Under the pieces are notes generated by a model that ran no database searches, was not told where the DNA came from, and was given only the letters and a program-made list of their open reading frames with translations. Shown here one piece after another: positions 34,342 through 43,569 of a stretch of DNA of 64,000 bases; within the stretch, counting starts at the first letter, position 1; each line of letters begins with the position of its first letter. The stretch is taken from contig NZ_JAFMZP010000004.1 in the NCBI RefSeq assembly GCF_024436435.1, positions 186,001-250,000 on the forward strand, given 5' to 3'. The DNA comes from Desertivirga xinjiangensis (GTDB taxonomy: Bacteria > Bacteroidota > Bacteroidia > Sphingobacteriales > Sphingobacteriaceae). The translations under genes were made by a program, and so were the position numbers.

Positions 34342-36123
34342 ATGGTGATGAAAACAATTAAAAATATTTCGTTGATGGCTGCAGGGCTTATCGTTTTAAG
34401 CAGCTGTAAAGATATGCTGGATGCCCCTACTAAATCTGCTATGGAAGAATCGGTGATATACTCAACGCCAGGCCTGGCGGAAGGCATCATCCCCGGAATA
34501 CTCCAGTCTTTTGGCGAAACGAACTCTTATCGGGGCCGTTTCCTTGTATACTACGGGATAAACACCGATACAGAAGTATCTAACAGTTTAAAAAATACAA
34601 CAGACGATAAGGCAAGACTTGCTAACTACGATGCGGATGCCTTTAACTCCCAGATGAACACCGACAATAATGCTTACGCGAAGTTCTATGAAGGTATCGA
34701 GCGGGCTAATCTGGCTATAGCCGGGATCAGAAGGTTCGGAAATGTGACGGAAGATGCAGCCATGGGACGTGTACTGGGAGAGATATTAACGCTCAGGGCC
34801 GTTCTATATAATGATCTGATCAAGGGTTGGGGAGATGTGCCGGCAAGGTTTGAACCCATAACCCTGGCTACGGCTTACCTGCCCAGATCAGATCGTGATA
34901 CCATTTACAAGCAAGTTCTGGCAGACCTTGACGAGGCAGCAGGCTATTTACCCTGGCCTAAGGAATCTGGTGCAGCATCGGTTGAGCGGGTTAACAAAGC
35001 CTTTGCCAAGGGCCTGAGGGCCAGGATGGCGTTGGCAGCGGGTGGATATGCATACAGGCTGGACGGAACCATTCGTTTGAGCACCGATCCTGAGCTTTCG
35101 AGAGACAAAATGTACGCTATCGCTAAAAAAGAGTGTTTGGATATCATCGGTAGCAAATCGTTGAGATTGCTTGGATTTGAGGAAGTTTTTCGGAAATTAA
35201 ACGAAGAAGCAGGCGAAGCAGGACTTGAATCTATGTGGGAAATTCCATTTAGCGCCGGCAGGGGAAGGGTAATCTTCGACCTGGGTGTGAGACATACTAA
35301 TCCTGATAAATATACCAAGCAAGCCAAAGGTGGTACAGACGGACCCAATCCAATCATGCTTTATGAATATGAAAAAGATGATGTGCGGCGCGACGTAACA
35401 ATTGTTCCTTACGAATGGACAGACGGAATTCAGGTTCCATCTTCACTAAGCCGCCTTTATTTTGGAAAATATCGTTACGAATGGATGAAAAGGATTGTAA
35501 GTTCCGACAATGATGATGGCTTGAACTGGATGTATATGCGATACGCCGATGTGTTACTTATGGCCGCTGAAGCAATAAACGAAATTGATGGTCCGGCCGC
35601 AGCAGCTCCGTATCTCAGAGAGGTTCGCGAAAGAGCATTTCCTGATAATTTGCAAAAGGTAACCGACTACATGAACCTGGTTACAGGGTCAAAGGAAAGA
35701 TTTTTTGAGGCTATCGTCGATGAACGTGCGTTAGAGTTTACCGGTGAGATGTTAAGGAAGGCTGATCTGATCCGCTGGAACATGCTGGATACGAAACTTC
35801 AGGAAGCCAAAACAAAACTGGAGCAACTAGAAAATAGACAAGGCAAATATTCAAATCTTCCTGCAAAGATTTACTATAGAACCCGGCCTAATGGAGAAAC
35901 CGTGGAGATCTACGGACTGAACTTCGGTGATACGGATGGACAAGGCACTGCTCTGGGTTACACCGCCAGCAAAACCTGGACCTTAACAGCCTCGGATGAT
36001 AAGACCACTTATTGGAATGCTCTTTTTGTAAAAGATCCAAACAAGCAGCAGGTATGGCCCATCTGGCAGTATTTTATCGACAATTCAAACAATACACTGG
36101 ATAACAAACACCTCGGATTATAA
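34342..36123 (+). CDS. SusD/RagB-family lipoprotein (locus 2)
   Basis: This 593-residue surface lipoprotein has a lipobox at LSSC (Cys22) and SusD features: GEILTLRAVLYNDLIKGWGD near 155, MYMRYADVLLMAAEAINE near 400 and FEAIVDERALEFTGEMLRKADLIRW near 455. It is longer than the locus 1 copy because of a C-terminal extension. ATG at 34342 is used; ATG at 34348 is an alternative. It lies between susC and the beta-helix lipoprotein with gaps of 13 and 17 bases, so the three form one operon. Confidence 0.95.
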   Translation: MVMKTIKNISLMAAGLIVLSSCKDMLDAPTKSAMEESVIYSTPGLAEGIIPGILQSFGETNSYRGRFLVYYGINTDTEVSNSLKNTTDDKARLANYDADAFNSQMNTDNNAYAKFYEGIERANLAIAGIRRFGNVTEDAAMGRVLGEILTLRAVLYNDLIKGWGDVPARFEPITLATAYLPRSDRDTIYKQVLADLDEAAGYLPWPKESGAASVERVNKAFAKGLRARMALAAGGYAYRLDGTIRLSTDPELSRDKMYAIAKKECLDIIGSKSLRLLGFEEVFRKLNEEAGEAGLESMWEIPFSAGRGRVIFDLGVRHTNPDKYTKQAKGGTDGPNPIMLYEYEKDDVRRDVTIVPYEWTDGIQVPSSLSRLYFGKYRYEWMKRIVSSDNDDGLNWMYMRYADVLLMAAEAINEIDGPAAAAPYLREVRERAFPDNLQKVTDYMNLVTGSKERFFEAIVDERALEFTGEMLRKADLIRWNMLDTKLQEAKTKLEQLENRQGKYSNLPAKIYYRTRPNGETVEIYGLNFGDTDGQGTALGYTASKTWTLTASDDKTTYWNALFVKDPNKQQVWPIWQYFIDNSNNTLDNKHLGL

Positions 36124-36140
36124 ATCGTAATTCATAAGAT

Positions 36141-37697
36141 ATGAATATCAACAAGGTCATAATTGCTGCCTGCATGTTTGCAGTATCAGCAACCTTCACA
36201 GCATGTCAGGACGACGACTTGGTGGAGATAAAAACATTAGAAACAGAAAGATTATTTTCGCCGACAGACTTAACGGTTAATGTGATAAATAAACTCGATG
36301 CGCGACTTCGCTGGGTGCCTGTAAACAATGCAGAGTCTTACACAATAGAATTTTCTGAGAATGCTGATTTCTCAGGAACTCCGGTAAGAAGTATTGAGAA
36401 TATTTCGAAGGATGAAATTCCCTACACCGTGACCGGATTTAGTGGCGAAACGGAATATTTTGTACGGGTTAAAGCCGTTGGGAAAGAAATCGCAGAATCA
36501 AAGTGGATCACTGGGTCTTTTCAAACAGATCCTGAACAGATCTTTTCTAATGTCGATCTGGAAAAGATGGCTGCAAACTCGGTTACCCTTAACTGGACTC
36601 CGGGAGAAACCGCCAGCTCCATCGTCATCACGCCGGGAAACATAAGCCATACCGTTACTGCACAAGAAATTGCGGCTGGTGAAGCAACAGTTTCCGGATT
36701 GACCGGTGATACGGAGTATACTGCAAAGTTAATGAACGGCAACAAAGTTAGAGGAACCAGAACCTTTACAACGCTGATTGATCTTAATACTGTAACCGTT
36801 GTGCTACCGGGAGAAGATCTTGCGAGTAAAATAGCGAACGCTACTGCCGGGCAGACCTTTGGTTTGGTGTCGGGCACTTACAATGTCAACGCGGATGCAA
36901 TTGTAAGTAAATCAATATCCCTAAAAGGCGCCAGACCAACAGACCGGCCGATTGTAAAGGGGCTGACTCTAAGGCTCAAAGCAAATGCTGGTTTAACCCT
37001 GAAAGACCTGATTTTAGATGGCACCGGTTCCAATGGTAACCAGGCAATCCTCTATGACGAGGCCCTGAATGATGCTTATGCTCCATTATCCGTAAGAGAC
37101 TGCGAAATCAAAAATTATGATAAAGGACTGATGTATGTAAGTGTTAAAGCTTTGATAGAGTCGGTAACATTCAGGGGTAACGTAATTTCTGGTATTGTAG
37201 GTAACGGAGGGGATTTTATTGATTTTAGAAATGGAATTGCGAAAACCTTATTATTCGAAAATAATACCGTTTATAACAGTGTCCATGCGAGAGATCTGTT
37301 CAGGATGGATTCGGGTGGTTCCACAAACTTCGGTTCAGTTACAAGTATCATCACTATCCGGTCGAACACATTTAACGATGTATCTAATGGTACTTCCAAC
37401 AGGGTGCTTTATATCCGGCTCGCGAAACACGAGATTCATTTTACAAAAAATATTATTGCTAATACGAATGGCCAGTATACTAACAGCTCAGCTACGACTA
37501 TAACTACTATGGCCAACAATAACTATTTCAATGCACCTAATTTTATGGGAAGCACAAGCTCGAATGCCAAAAATGATGTTAGCCCTACCAGAACCACTTT
37601 GGATCCGGAATTTGCGAATGCTGCAGCAGGTGATTTTACCATCGGCAATGAGGATTTAAAAAGTGCAGGTGTCGGAGACCCCAGATGGATCGAGTAA
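36141..37697 (+). CDS. Surface lipoprotein with Fn3 domains and a beta-helix (DUF4957/DUF5123-like)
   Basis: This 518-residue protein has a lipobox TFTAC (Cys22) and two Fn3-like domains (about 40-130 and 130-215, with RLRWVPVNNAESYTIEF and TLNWTPGETASS). A right-handed beta-helix (about 220-518) carries runs such as LKDLILDGTGSNGNQAI and FENNTVYNSVHARDLFRM. Proteins of this build follow SusC/SusD in pectin-type loci and bind or cut the glycan at the surface; no catalytic site can be pointed to. It is the last gene of the locus 2 operon, before two hairpins. Confidence 0.85.
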   Translation: MNINKVIIAACMFAVSATFTACQDDDLVEIKTLETERLFSPTDLTVNVINKLDARLRWVPVNNAESYTIEFSENADFSGTPVRSIENISKDEIPYTVTGFSGETEYFVRVKAVGKEIAESKWITGSFQTDPEQIFSNVDLEKMAANSVTLNWTPGETASSIVITPGNISHTVTAQEIAAGEATVSGLTGDTEYTAKLMNGNKVRGTRTFTTLIDLNTVTVVLPGEDLASKIANATAGQTFGLVSGTYNVNADAIVSKSISLKGARPTDRPIVKGLTLRLKANAGLTLKDLILDGTGSNGNQAILYDEALNDAYAPLSVRDCEIKNYDKGLMYVSVKALIESVTFRGNVISGIVGNGGDFIDFRNGIAKTLLFENNTVYNSVHARDLFRMDSGGSTNFGSVTSIITIRSNTFNDVSNGTSNRVLYIRLAKHEIHFTKNIIANTNGQYTNSSATTITTMANNNYFNAPNFMGSTSSNAKNDVSPTRTTLDPEFANAAAGDFTIGNEDLKSAGVGDPRWIE

Positions 37698-37718
37698 CTG
37701 ATATCGATCTACCTCGAA

Positions 37719-37750
37719 GACGGGTTGTTTGAGCGATCAAACAACCCGTC
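37719..37750 (+). terminator. 14-base-pair hairpin with GCGA loop after locus 2 operon
   Basis: A perfect 14-base-pair stem (37719-37732 with 37737-37750) is capped by GCGA, a GNRA-type tetraloop. No T-run follows, so it may protect the mRNA 3' end or aid termination together with the next hairpin. Confidence 0.7.
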
Positions 37751-37796
37751 CTAAAGATCGCAAACTGATTAAAAAACAATATATTTATGTTATTAC

Positions 37797-37827
37797 AGCC
37801 CCGTAGGGCAAAAACTACGGGGCTTTT
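37797..37827 (+). terminator. Intrinsic terminator before the second hybrid regulator
   Basis: AGCCCCGTAG (37797-37806) pairs with CTACGGGGCT (37815-37824) and runs into TTT. It overlaps the 5' end of the longest reading frame of the regulator, which argues that translation of that gene starts downstream at 37886. Confidence 0.8.
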
Positions 37828-37885
37828 GGCCCTAAAGCCTATCCGTCAGCTGCCTGTTGTTTTGGCGCCTGCAAATATTCAGGTT

Positions 37886-40800
37886 ATGAAGTGTGTGTTG
37901 AAGACATTTATCTATTTGTTAACGTTATTGGTGTTTGTAACTACCCCAGCGCAGCTTTATGCTCAGCCGGGCCAGGTTGTTTTTGAAAATTACACACTTG
38001 AAGACGGTCTTCAGAATAACACCGTGCAGCAGGCTTTTCAAGATAGCAAGGGATATATGTGGTTTGCAACCAACCACGGAGTTTGCCGGTATGATGGCTC
38101 GAAGTTTACTTCTTTCCGAAACGACCCGCGGGATAGTACCAGTTTATCGGGACTCCTGGCAAGGGTAGTCTATGAAGATAAGGCAGGGAACCTATGGATT
38201 GGCACCGAGTCCGGTGGCTTAAACCGGTTCAACCGGGAAAAGGAAAAGTTTGAGCATATCCTGACAAGCAGTTCTACGCATGGAATAGGTACTTCCGTAA
38301 AAAACATAGCAGAAGATAAATCAGGGCGGCTTTGGCTAGGAACAAACATCGGCCTTAAAATGTACGATCCTAAATCGGGTAAAGTAAGATCATATCCCTT
38401 CAAAGCCAATAGCACCGCCTCTCCATCTGATACCTATGTAAGAGTAGTTGAATTCGATTCACGCGGCAAACTATGGGTGGGCACCAATGCAGGACTCGAT
38501 CTTTTTGATCCTGCCTCAGGAAGATTCAAACGAATGTATGCTAACACTCCAGGTCTGGGAGATGAGATTTGGGAGATCTATAAAGAACCTGAGGGGATGC
38601 TTTGGGTAGGTACTTACAATAATGGTCTGTTTCGAATAGATCCTGTTTCAGAACAAATTGAAACGATCCACCTGAACAGCGCCAGGGAATGGAGTAACAC
38701 TATCCGTTCAGTAGTAAGAGACGAGCAGGGGCTCTATTGGATTGGCAGCCGCGCCGGTTTATACATCTACAACGCTAAAAATAAAACATATTCCTGGTTC
38801 GGAAATATTGAAAATGAACCGAAATCACTTGTCAACAACTCCATTCTGGACATATACAAAGACAACGCTAAAAATCTATGGATCTGTACCCGTGGGGGCA
38901 TAAGTCTGATGGTTCCGGGGCGGCAGGCGTTCAGGTATTACAATGCGTTTGAAAAGAACTCGAATCATCTGAATAATAATGAAGTATATGCCTTTTGGGA
39001 GGATAAAGCATCCGATCGTATCTGGATAGGTACAGGTTCAGGAGGAGTAAATATCCTCGACCGAAAGACAGGGAAGTTCAGTTATATGACCCATAGCCCG
39101 GGTAATCCAAATTCCATAGCAGGCAACAGTATTAAAACCTTCCTGGAAGATGGCAAAGGAAACGTTTGGATTGGAACCTATAAAGAGGGTATTAGTGTCT
39201 ACAATCTCAAGACTAAGAAATTTACACATCTTCGGCATAATGCTAATCCATCCAGTCTGGCTAATAATAGTGTGTGGGCCTTGCACAAAGACAAGAAAGG
39301 AAATATCTGGGTTGGAACAGACGCCGGACTTGATTTGTACAATGAGCAAACCAATAGCTTTATACATCAAAACATTAGTAACAAAAAGCAAAAGGTTGCC
39401 TGGATCAATGAAGATTCAAAAGGCAATCTTTGGTTGGGCCTGCTGAGTATGGTAGCCGTGTATGAACCTGAAGCTGGAACTGTAAGTACTATACGCGTAC
39501 AAGGAAGTTGCTTTTATGAAGATGCAAAAGGACGACGCTGGTTAGCCTCAAGAAATGATGGACTTATTTTGCTTGGGGCAAATAATAAACCCGCAAAGTA
39601 TTACGATGAACGGGATGGCCTACCTAATAATCAGGTGTTTCAGATTCTTGAAGATAAAACAAAGAATCTCTGGTTGAGTACAGCAAATGGCTTAGCCAGA
39701 TTTGATCCGTCAACTGAGTCGTTTACTAATTATGACAAAAGGGATGGATTGCAGAATAATCAATTTCATTACGGGGCAGCTTTCAAGCTAAAAAGTGGCG
39801 AACTGGTGTTCGGAGGTGTGAACGGATTTAATGTTTTCGATCCAGGCAAGGTAGCAAGGAACAATTTCAACCCTCCTGTAGTGCTTACAGATCTGAAGAT
39901 CTTCAATAAGTCGGTTCGCATAAATGATCAGTTCAATGTACTGGAGAACAGTATTTCAGAATCTCAAAAGATATCAATACCCTATCAGTACAATATCCTC
40001 ACTTTTGAGTTTTCTGCCTTAAACTTTGTCAGGCCTGAGAAGAATAAGTACAAGTTCAGGATGATTGGCTTTGACAAGAACTGGAATGAGGCAGGTGCCA
40101 CTCCAACCGCAACTTATACCAACCTCGATCCTGGCACGTATACCTTCGCTGTAATCGCCTCCAATAACGATAATCAGTGGAACGATAATGGCTTGCAAAT
40201 ACAGGTCGAAATTTTACCGCCGTTCTGGAAAACCTGGTGGTTTAATTCACTGGCCTTAATCACCGTCCTCGGATTAATTTATTTGGTGGTTGAGTTTATC
40301 ATCAATCGTCAGAAAATAAAGCAGCAGCTGGATCTGGAACGGATAAAAGTGAAGCAGTTAAATGAAGTAAATGATATAAAGCTGCGGTTCTTTACCAATA
40401 TTTCTCATGAAATACGTACCCCGCTTACGCTGATCATCGGTCCGCTTGAGCGATTCAGGAACAGCCAGATGGATATGGACATTATAAGAACGCACAGCGA
40501 AATCATGTACCGGAACGCCACTGCGCTGCTTAAGCTGGTAAATCAATTGCTTGACTTCAGGAAGCTGGAGTCCGGTAATCTTACTCTTGATATGCAAAAA
40601 GGAGACATCGTTGTTTTTATAAAGGAGATAGTCGATTCATTTACACCAATGGCCGAAGAAAAAGGCATCAAGTTGAATTTTAGCAGTATTGACGCTAGTT
40701 TGTTAACCTACTTTGACCCGGATAAGCTGGAGAAGATCCTCAATAACCTGCTTTCGAATGCATTGAAGTTTACTGGAAAACAGGGTGCTGTCTCGGTTTA

Positions 40801-41932
40801 TATGACACTGAAGGCAGATGATTCCTTCGATAGCAACGATGAGTTTATAGAAATTGTGGTGCGGGATACAGGAATAGGCATTGATGCCCGTAACCGGGAA
40901 CGGATATTTCACCAGTTCTTTCAGGTGCCGGAAAATAAAGACCAGGGAGGAACCGGTATCGGACTGGCTCTCACCAAAGAACTAGTAAAGCTTCATAAAG
41001 GCGAAATCCTGGTAGATAGCCAGCCTGGTAAAGGTACGCGGTTTACTGTCCGGATACCACTGGTCAGGGAGGAAGTCAGGGAGGCGGTTATAGATTCCGG
41101 GATTGATGAGGAGGCTGATCCGAACCAGGATACCGGTCAGAAAAAAGACCTTATCAATGAGCGTATTCTGCTGATCATAGAGGATAATCCTGACGTGCGA
41201 AAGTTTTTGAGGGTAAGTCTTGAATCGCAGTTCCATATTGAGGAAGCGGGAGACGGAATGGAGGGACTTCAACTTGCTCAAAAGTTTTTACCTGACATTA
41301 TCTTGTCGGATGTGATGATGCCGGTACTGGATGGAAATGAACTGTGTAAAAGATTGAAGGCTGATGAATACACCTCACACATTCCGATAATCCTGCTGAC
41401 AGCCCTTTCATCTAAGGAGCATACTATTGCCGGACTTTCCAGCGGTGCCGACGATTTTATAACCAAACCTTTTGATATTTCTATACTCCAGACCAAAATA
41501 GAAAATCTGCTGGCTCTGCGTAATTCCATCCGGAAGAAGTTTGAAGGGAAATTGGTTATTTCGCCGACTAACATAGAGGTAACCTCTCCGGATGAGGTGT
41601 TTTTACGTAAAGCGGTAGAGGTGGTGGAAAAAAATATTGATGATACAGACCTCGATATTGAAACTTTCTCCAAAGAAATGGCCGTCAGCAGGATGCAGAT
41701 GTATCGTAAGCTCTCGGTATTAACTGGTATGACGGTGAAGGAATTCATCCGGGATATCCGCCTTAAAAGGGCAGTCCAGCTACTCGATCAAAAGAAGCTA
41801 AATGTTTCCGAGGTAGCTTATGCTGTTGGTTTTAAGGATCTCTCACATTTTCGAAAATGCTTCAGGGAGAAATACGGTATGAATGCTACCGAGTATTTGA
41901 AGCGGAACGAAAATGGGCCTCTGGTGAAATAA
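37886..41932 (+). CDS. Hybrid two-component regulator (HTCS) of polysaccharide locus 2
   Basis: This protein of about 1348 residues has a signal peptide (MKCVLKTFIYLLTLLVF, ending near LYAQ) and Reg_prop propeller repeats (about 30-650). A Y_Y_Y domain with YKFRMIGFDKNWNEAG (near 720-790) and a membrane helix follow. The HisKA box NISHEIRTPLTLIIGP has His near 840. The ATPase domain (LLSNALKFT, DTGIGID, GTGIGLALTKELV), a receiver (LLIIEDNPDVR, phosphoacceptor in ILSDVMMPVLDG) and an AraC-type HTH (LNVSEVAYAVGFKDLSHF) complete it. ATG at 37886 is chosen because the earlier frame start lies inside a terminator. It lies downstream of the susC-susD operon that it probably controls. Confidence 0.96.
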   Translation: MKCVLKTFIYLLTLLVFVTTPAQLYAQPGQVVFENYTLEDGLQNNTVQQAFQDSKGYMWFATNHGVCRYDGSKFTSFRNDPRDSTSLSGLLARVVYEDKAGNLWIGTESGGLNRFNREKEKFEHILTSSSTHGIGTSVKNIAEDKSGRLWLGTNIGLKMYDPKSGKVRSYPFKANSTASPSDTYVRVVEFDSRGKLWVGTNAGLDLFDPASGRFKRMYANTPGLGDEIWEIYKEPEGMLWVGTYNNGLFRIDPVSEQIETIHLNSAREWSNTIRSVVRDEQGLYWIGSRAGLYIYNAKNKTYSWFGNIENEPKSLVNNSILDIYKDNAKNLWICTRGGISLMVPGRQAFRYYNAFEKNSNHLNNNEVYAFWEDKASDRIWIGTGSGGVNILDRKTGKFSYMTHSPGNPNSIAGNSIKTFLEDGKGNVWIGTYKEGISVYNLKTKKFTHLRHNANPSSLANNSVWALHKDKKGNIWVGTDAGLDLYNEQTNSFIHQNISNKKQKVAWINEDSKGNLWLGLLSMVAVYEPEAGTVSTIRVQGSCFYEDAKGRRWLASRNDGLILLGANNKPAKYYDERDGLPNNQVFQILEDKTKNLWLSTANGLARFDPSTESFTNYDKRDGLQNNQFHYGAAFKLKSGELVFGGVNGFNVFDPGKVARNNFNPPVVLTDLKIFNKSVRINDQFNVLENSISESQKISIPYQYNILTFEFSALNFVRPEKNKYKFRMIGFDKNWNEAGATPTATYTNLDPGTYTFAVIASNNDNQWNDNGLQIQVEILPPFWKTWWFNSLALITVLGLIYLVVEFIINRQKIKQQLDLERIKVKQLNEVNDIKLRFFTNISHEIRTPLTLIIGPLERFRNSQMDMDIIRTHSEIMYRNATALLKLVNQLLDFRKLESGNLTLDMQKGDIVVFIKEIVDSFTPMAEEKGIKLNFSSIDASLLTYFDPDKLEKILNNLLSNALKFTGKQGAVSVYMTLKADDSFDSNDEFIEIVVRDTGIGIDARNRERIFHQFFQVPENKDQGGTGIGLALTKELVKLHKGEILVDSQPGKGTRFTVRIPLVREEVREAVIDSGIDEEADPNQDTGQKKDLINERILLIIEDNPDVRKFLRVSLESQFHIEEAGDGMEGLQLAQKFLPDIILSDVMMPVLDGNELCKRLKADEYTSHIPIILLTALSSKEHTIAGLSSGADDFITKPFDISILQTKIENLLALRNSIRKKFEGKLVISPTNIEVTSPDEVFLRKAVEVVEKNIDDTDLDIETFSKEMAVSRMQMYRKLSVLTGMTVKEFIRDIRLKRAVQLLDQKKLNVSEVAYAVGFKDLSHFRKCFREKYGMNATEYLKRNENGPLVK

Positions 41933-41976
41933 TGAAACAAAGTGAGCTAATAAATTAACAGTGGTCTGGATTTCTA

Positions 41977-42127
41977 CCCCGCTCCCAGACGGCGTCTACA
42001 TTCCTACTGACCATCAACTGACTTCCTTCTGAGCTCCTTCTACGCTTGTTCGAGGATTGTAGAACAAGCGTAGAACGAGCGTAGATGGAGAGAGTAAACT
42101 GTGACTAGGAGAAGGGTAGGAGCGGGG
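41977..42127. repeat. Large imperfect fold-back with a 14-base perfect core
   Basis: CCCCGCTCC (41977-41985) mirrors GGAGCGGGG (42119-42127). The centre has a perfect 14-base stem (42038-42051 with 42062-42075) and a 10-base loop. No coding frame or transposase is visible. It starts a 1.2-kb gene-poor stretch (41933-43125) and could be a miniature mobile-element relic or a transcribed structured RNA. Confidence 0.6.
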
Positions 42128-42170
42128 GCCTCTACTGTTAGATCTCATACGGGTGAATTCAAGATAACTA

Positions 42171-42212
42171 ACAATGCTCTTCGAGATATTTACAATGTTC
42201 TTCGAGATATTT
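42171..42212 (+). repeat. Two tandem 21-base units
   Basis: ACAATGYTCTTCGAGATATTT occurs twice in a row with a single C/T difference. The 21-base period is a whole number of codons and two helical turns, but no convincing frame covers it. Confidence 0.75.
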
Positions 42213-42464
42213 ATCTTGAAGCCCTATCAGGTTCTGCGAACCGCATCGTTAATTCGCAATTAATCTCTATAATCTGTTCAGGCACACTTCTTCTGTTAAA
42301 TCTTTAAGTACCAGTACTCGAATGTTAATATAGATTTTCTGGCACTTTATTACCAATCCAAGACCTTCTGAGCGTACATACTTGAACAATACTCGTTCGC
42401 TTCTGGTACCTTGCTTATTACTGCCTCTGGTCGCATGAAATGCCCGGTTTTCCAAAAACTCCAG

Positions 42465-42670
42465 TTCGGAGAACGTACCGGACGGCTAGGGGAAGGGGCC
42501 GGGAAAGGTTATGGTCAAATACCGGAAGCGTTCGGGAAAGCTTGCCAAATCCTTCGGGAAAACCTACCCTGGCTTCGGGAAGTGTTCGGGAAAGCTTCGG
42601 AAAAAAGCGAAGCCGCTTCGGAAAGTGTTCGGAAAACGTGGTAAAAACTGGCTTGTTTTCCGAAGCGCTT
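42465..42670 (+). repeat. Degenerate TTCGG(G)AA array
   Basis: About eight irregularly spaced copies of (G/C)TTCGG(G)AA(A/G) occur here, ending with an inverted copy (TTTTCCGAAG). Several overlapping reading frames run through it, but their products are Gly/Lys/Ser-rich repeats and not credible proteins. It is a short-motif repeat field of unknown origin. Confidence 0.65.
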
Positions 42671-42755
42671 TGCCTGTTTGGGGATATCTCGTTGCGAGTA
42701 GTAGTGAATACTACTGGCTCTCTCCGGGGAATTAGGAGAAAGGCTTAGAACAACG

Positions 42756-42842
42756 AAAACGACGGAAATGATAAAAAACCACGAAAACAGCGAAAAACGC
42801 TAAAAACGCCGAAAAGCATCAAAAACGCCGAAAACGCCGCTT
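42756..42842 (+). repeat. A-rich AAAACGCCG-type repeat tract
   Basis: Repeated AAAACGCCG/AAAACGCTA/GAAAACAGCG motifs with a period near 10 bases form a strongly purine-biased tract. Period-10 A-tracts can bend DNA. No gene is present. Confidence 0.55.
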
Positions 42843-42934
42843 TCAGCGCATCCCCATTTTTATCCACTCTATCTTTGTTGGCGGAAGCATTGCGTAACGC
42901 GTCCTTACAAATATTTAAATTTAAACTAAAAACG

Positions 42935-43027
42935 ATGGGAATTATTAAAAGAGGAGCTAGTGAAATCTTCTCCAGAAGGGCTGGAAGTGTACTTGGAAAT
43001 CGTTGGAACTACATTAAGTTACGATGA
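42935..43027 (+). pseudogene. 30-residue frame resembling the N-terminus of DUF6266 proteins, probably truncated
   Basis: A TATCTTTG box (42870-42877) precedes this ATG by 57 bases. The peptide (MGIIKRGASEIFSRRAGSV, then LGNRWNY) resembles the start of Bacteroidota DUF6266 proteins, which open with a G.I..G....F....G.V.G..W pattern and are normally around 200 residues. Here a stop comes after 30 codons and no continuation is seen in other frames. It is either a remnant or a genuine micro-protein; family assignment is from memory. Confidence 0.35.
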
Positions 43028-43050
43028 CTTGTCGTATTTTACCCCTAAAC

Positions 43051-43078
43051 TTGTCGTTTCCACTACTGACTAAATTTG
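43051..43078 (+). promoter_or_regulatory. Promoter of the SRPBCC-DoxX pair
   Basis: TTG at 43051-43053 and TAAATTTG at 43071-43078, 17 bases apart, fit the Bacteroidota consensus. A second CATCTTTG box at about 43090-43097 may be an alternative. The start codon follows at 43126. Confidence 0.6.
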
Positions 43079-43125
43079 TGAGTCTGTAGCATCTTTGTGA
43101 TATAAAAATAAAAAAATTGAACACG

Positions 43126-43545
43126 ATGGCAGAACAAAAAAAAATTTCGGTAGAAGCAACAGTGAATGCTCCCGTAGAGAAAGTATGGCAGGTTTGGAAC
43201 AATCCAGCAGACATTATGCAATGGAACACTCCTGATCCTAGCTGGCATACTACAAGTAGTGAAAACGATCTTCGGACTAACGGTAAGTTTAAATCCAGGA
43301 TGGAAGCTAAAGATGGCAGCTTCGGTTTTGATTTTGAAGGCACGTATGACAAGGTTGAATTGCATAAAGAAATAGCTTACACTATGCCTGACGGCAGAAC
43401 AGCCACAACACTGTTTAACGGAGAAGATGGTAAAACCACCCTGACCACAACCTTCGATGCGGAATCACAGAACGATCCGGAGTTTCAAAAACAAGGATGG
43501 CAAGCTATCCTCGACAATTTTGTGAAATACGCAGAAAATAAGTAA
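43126..43545 (+). CDS. SRPBCC/AHSA1-family small protein
   Basis: This soluble protein of about 139 residues has the START-like AHSA1 fold: an opening strand ISVEATVNAPVEKVWQVWNNPADIMQWN, a central beta sheet and a long C-terminal helix GWQAILDNFVKYAENK. Members bind hydrophobic ligands or assist chaperones; the ligand is not predictable. ATG at 43126 is chosen over an in-frame TTG three codons earlier. It is followed after 24 bases by a DoxX-like membrane protein, a pairing that suggests one transcript. Confidence 0.9.
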   Translation: MAEQKKISVEATVNAPVEKVWQVWNNPADIMQWNTPDPSWHTTSSENDLRTNGKFKSRMEAKDGSFGFDFEGTYDKVELHKEIAYTMPDGRTATTLFNGEDGKTTLTTTFDAESQNDPEFQKQGWQAILDNFVKYAENK

Positions 43546-43569
43546 TTGTTAACCAGCAATTTTAAGAAG

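Noticed and set aside
42101-42307. 68-codon forward frame over the fold-back and tandem 21-mer
   Set aside because: No promoter, no family resemblance, and the sequence is explained by the repeats.
42411-42748. Three overlapping forward frames in the repeat field (74-102 codons)
   Set aside because: They are open only because of the TTCGG(G)AA repeats. The products are Gly/Lys/Ser-rich in all three frames and no frame stands out.
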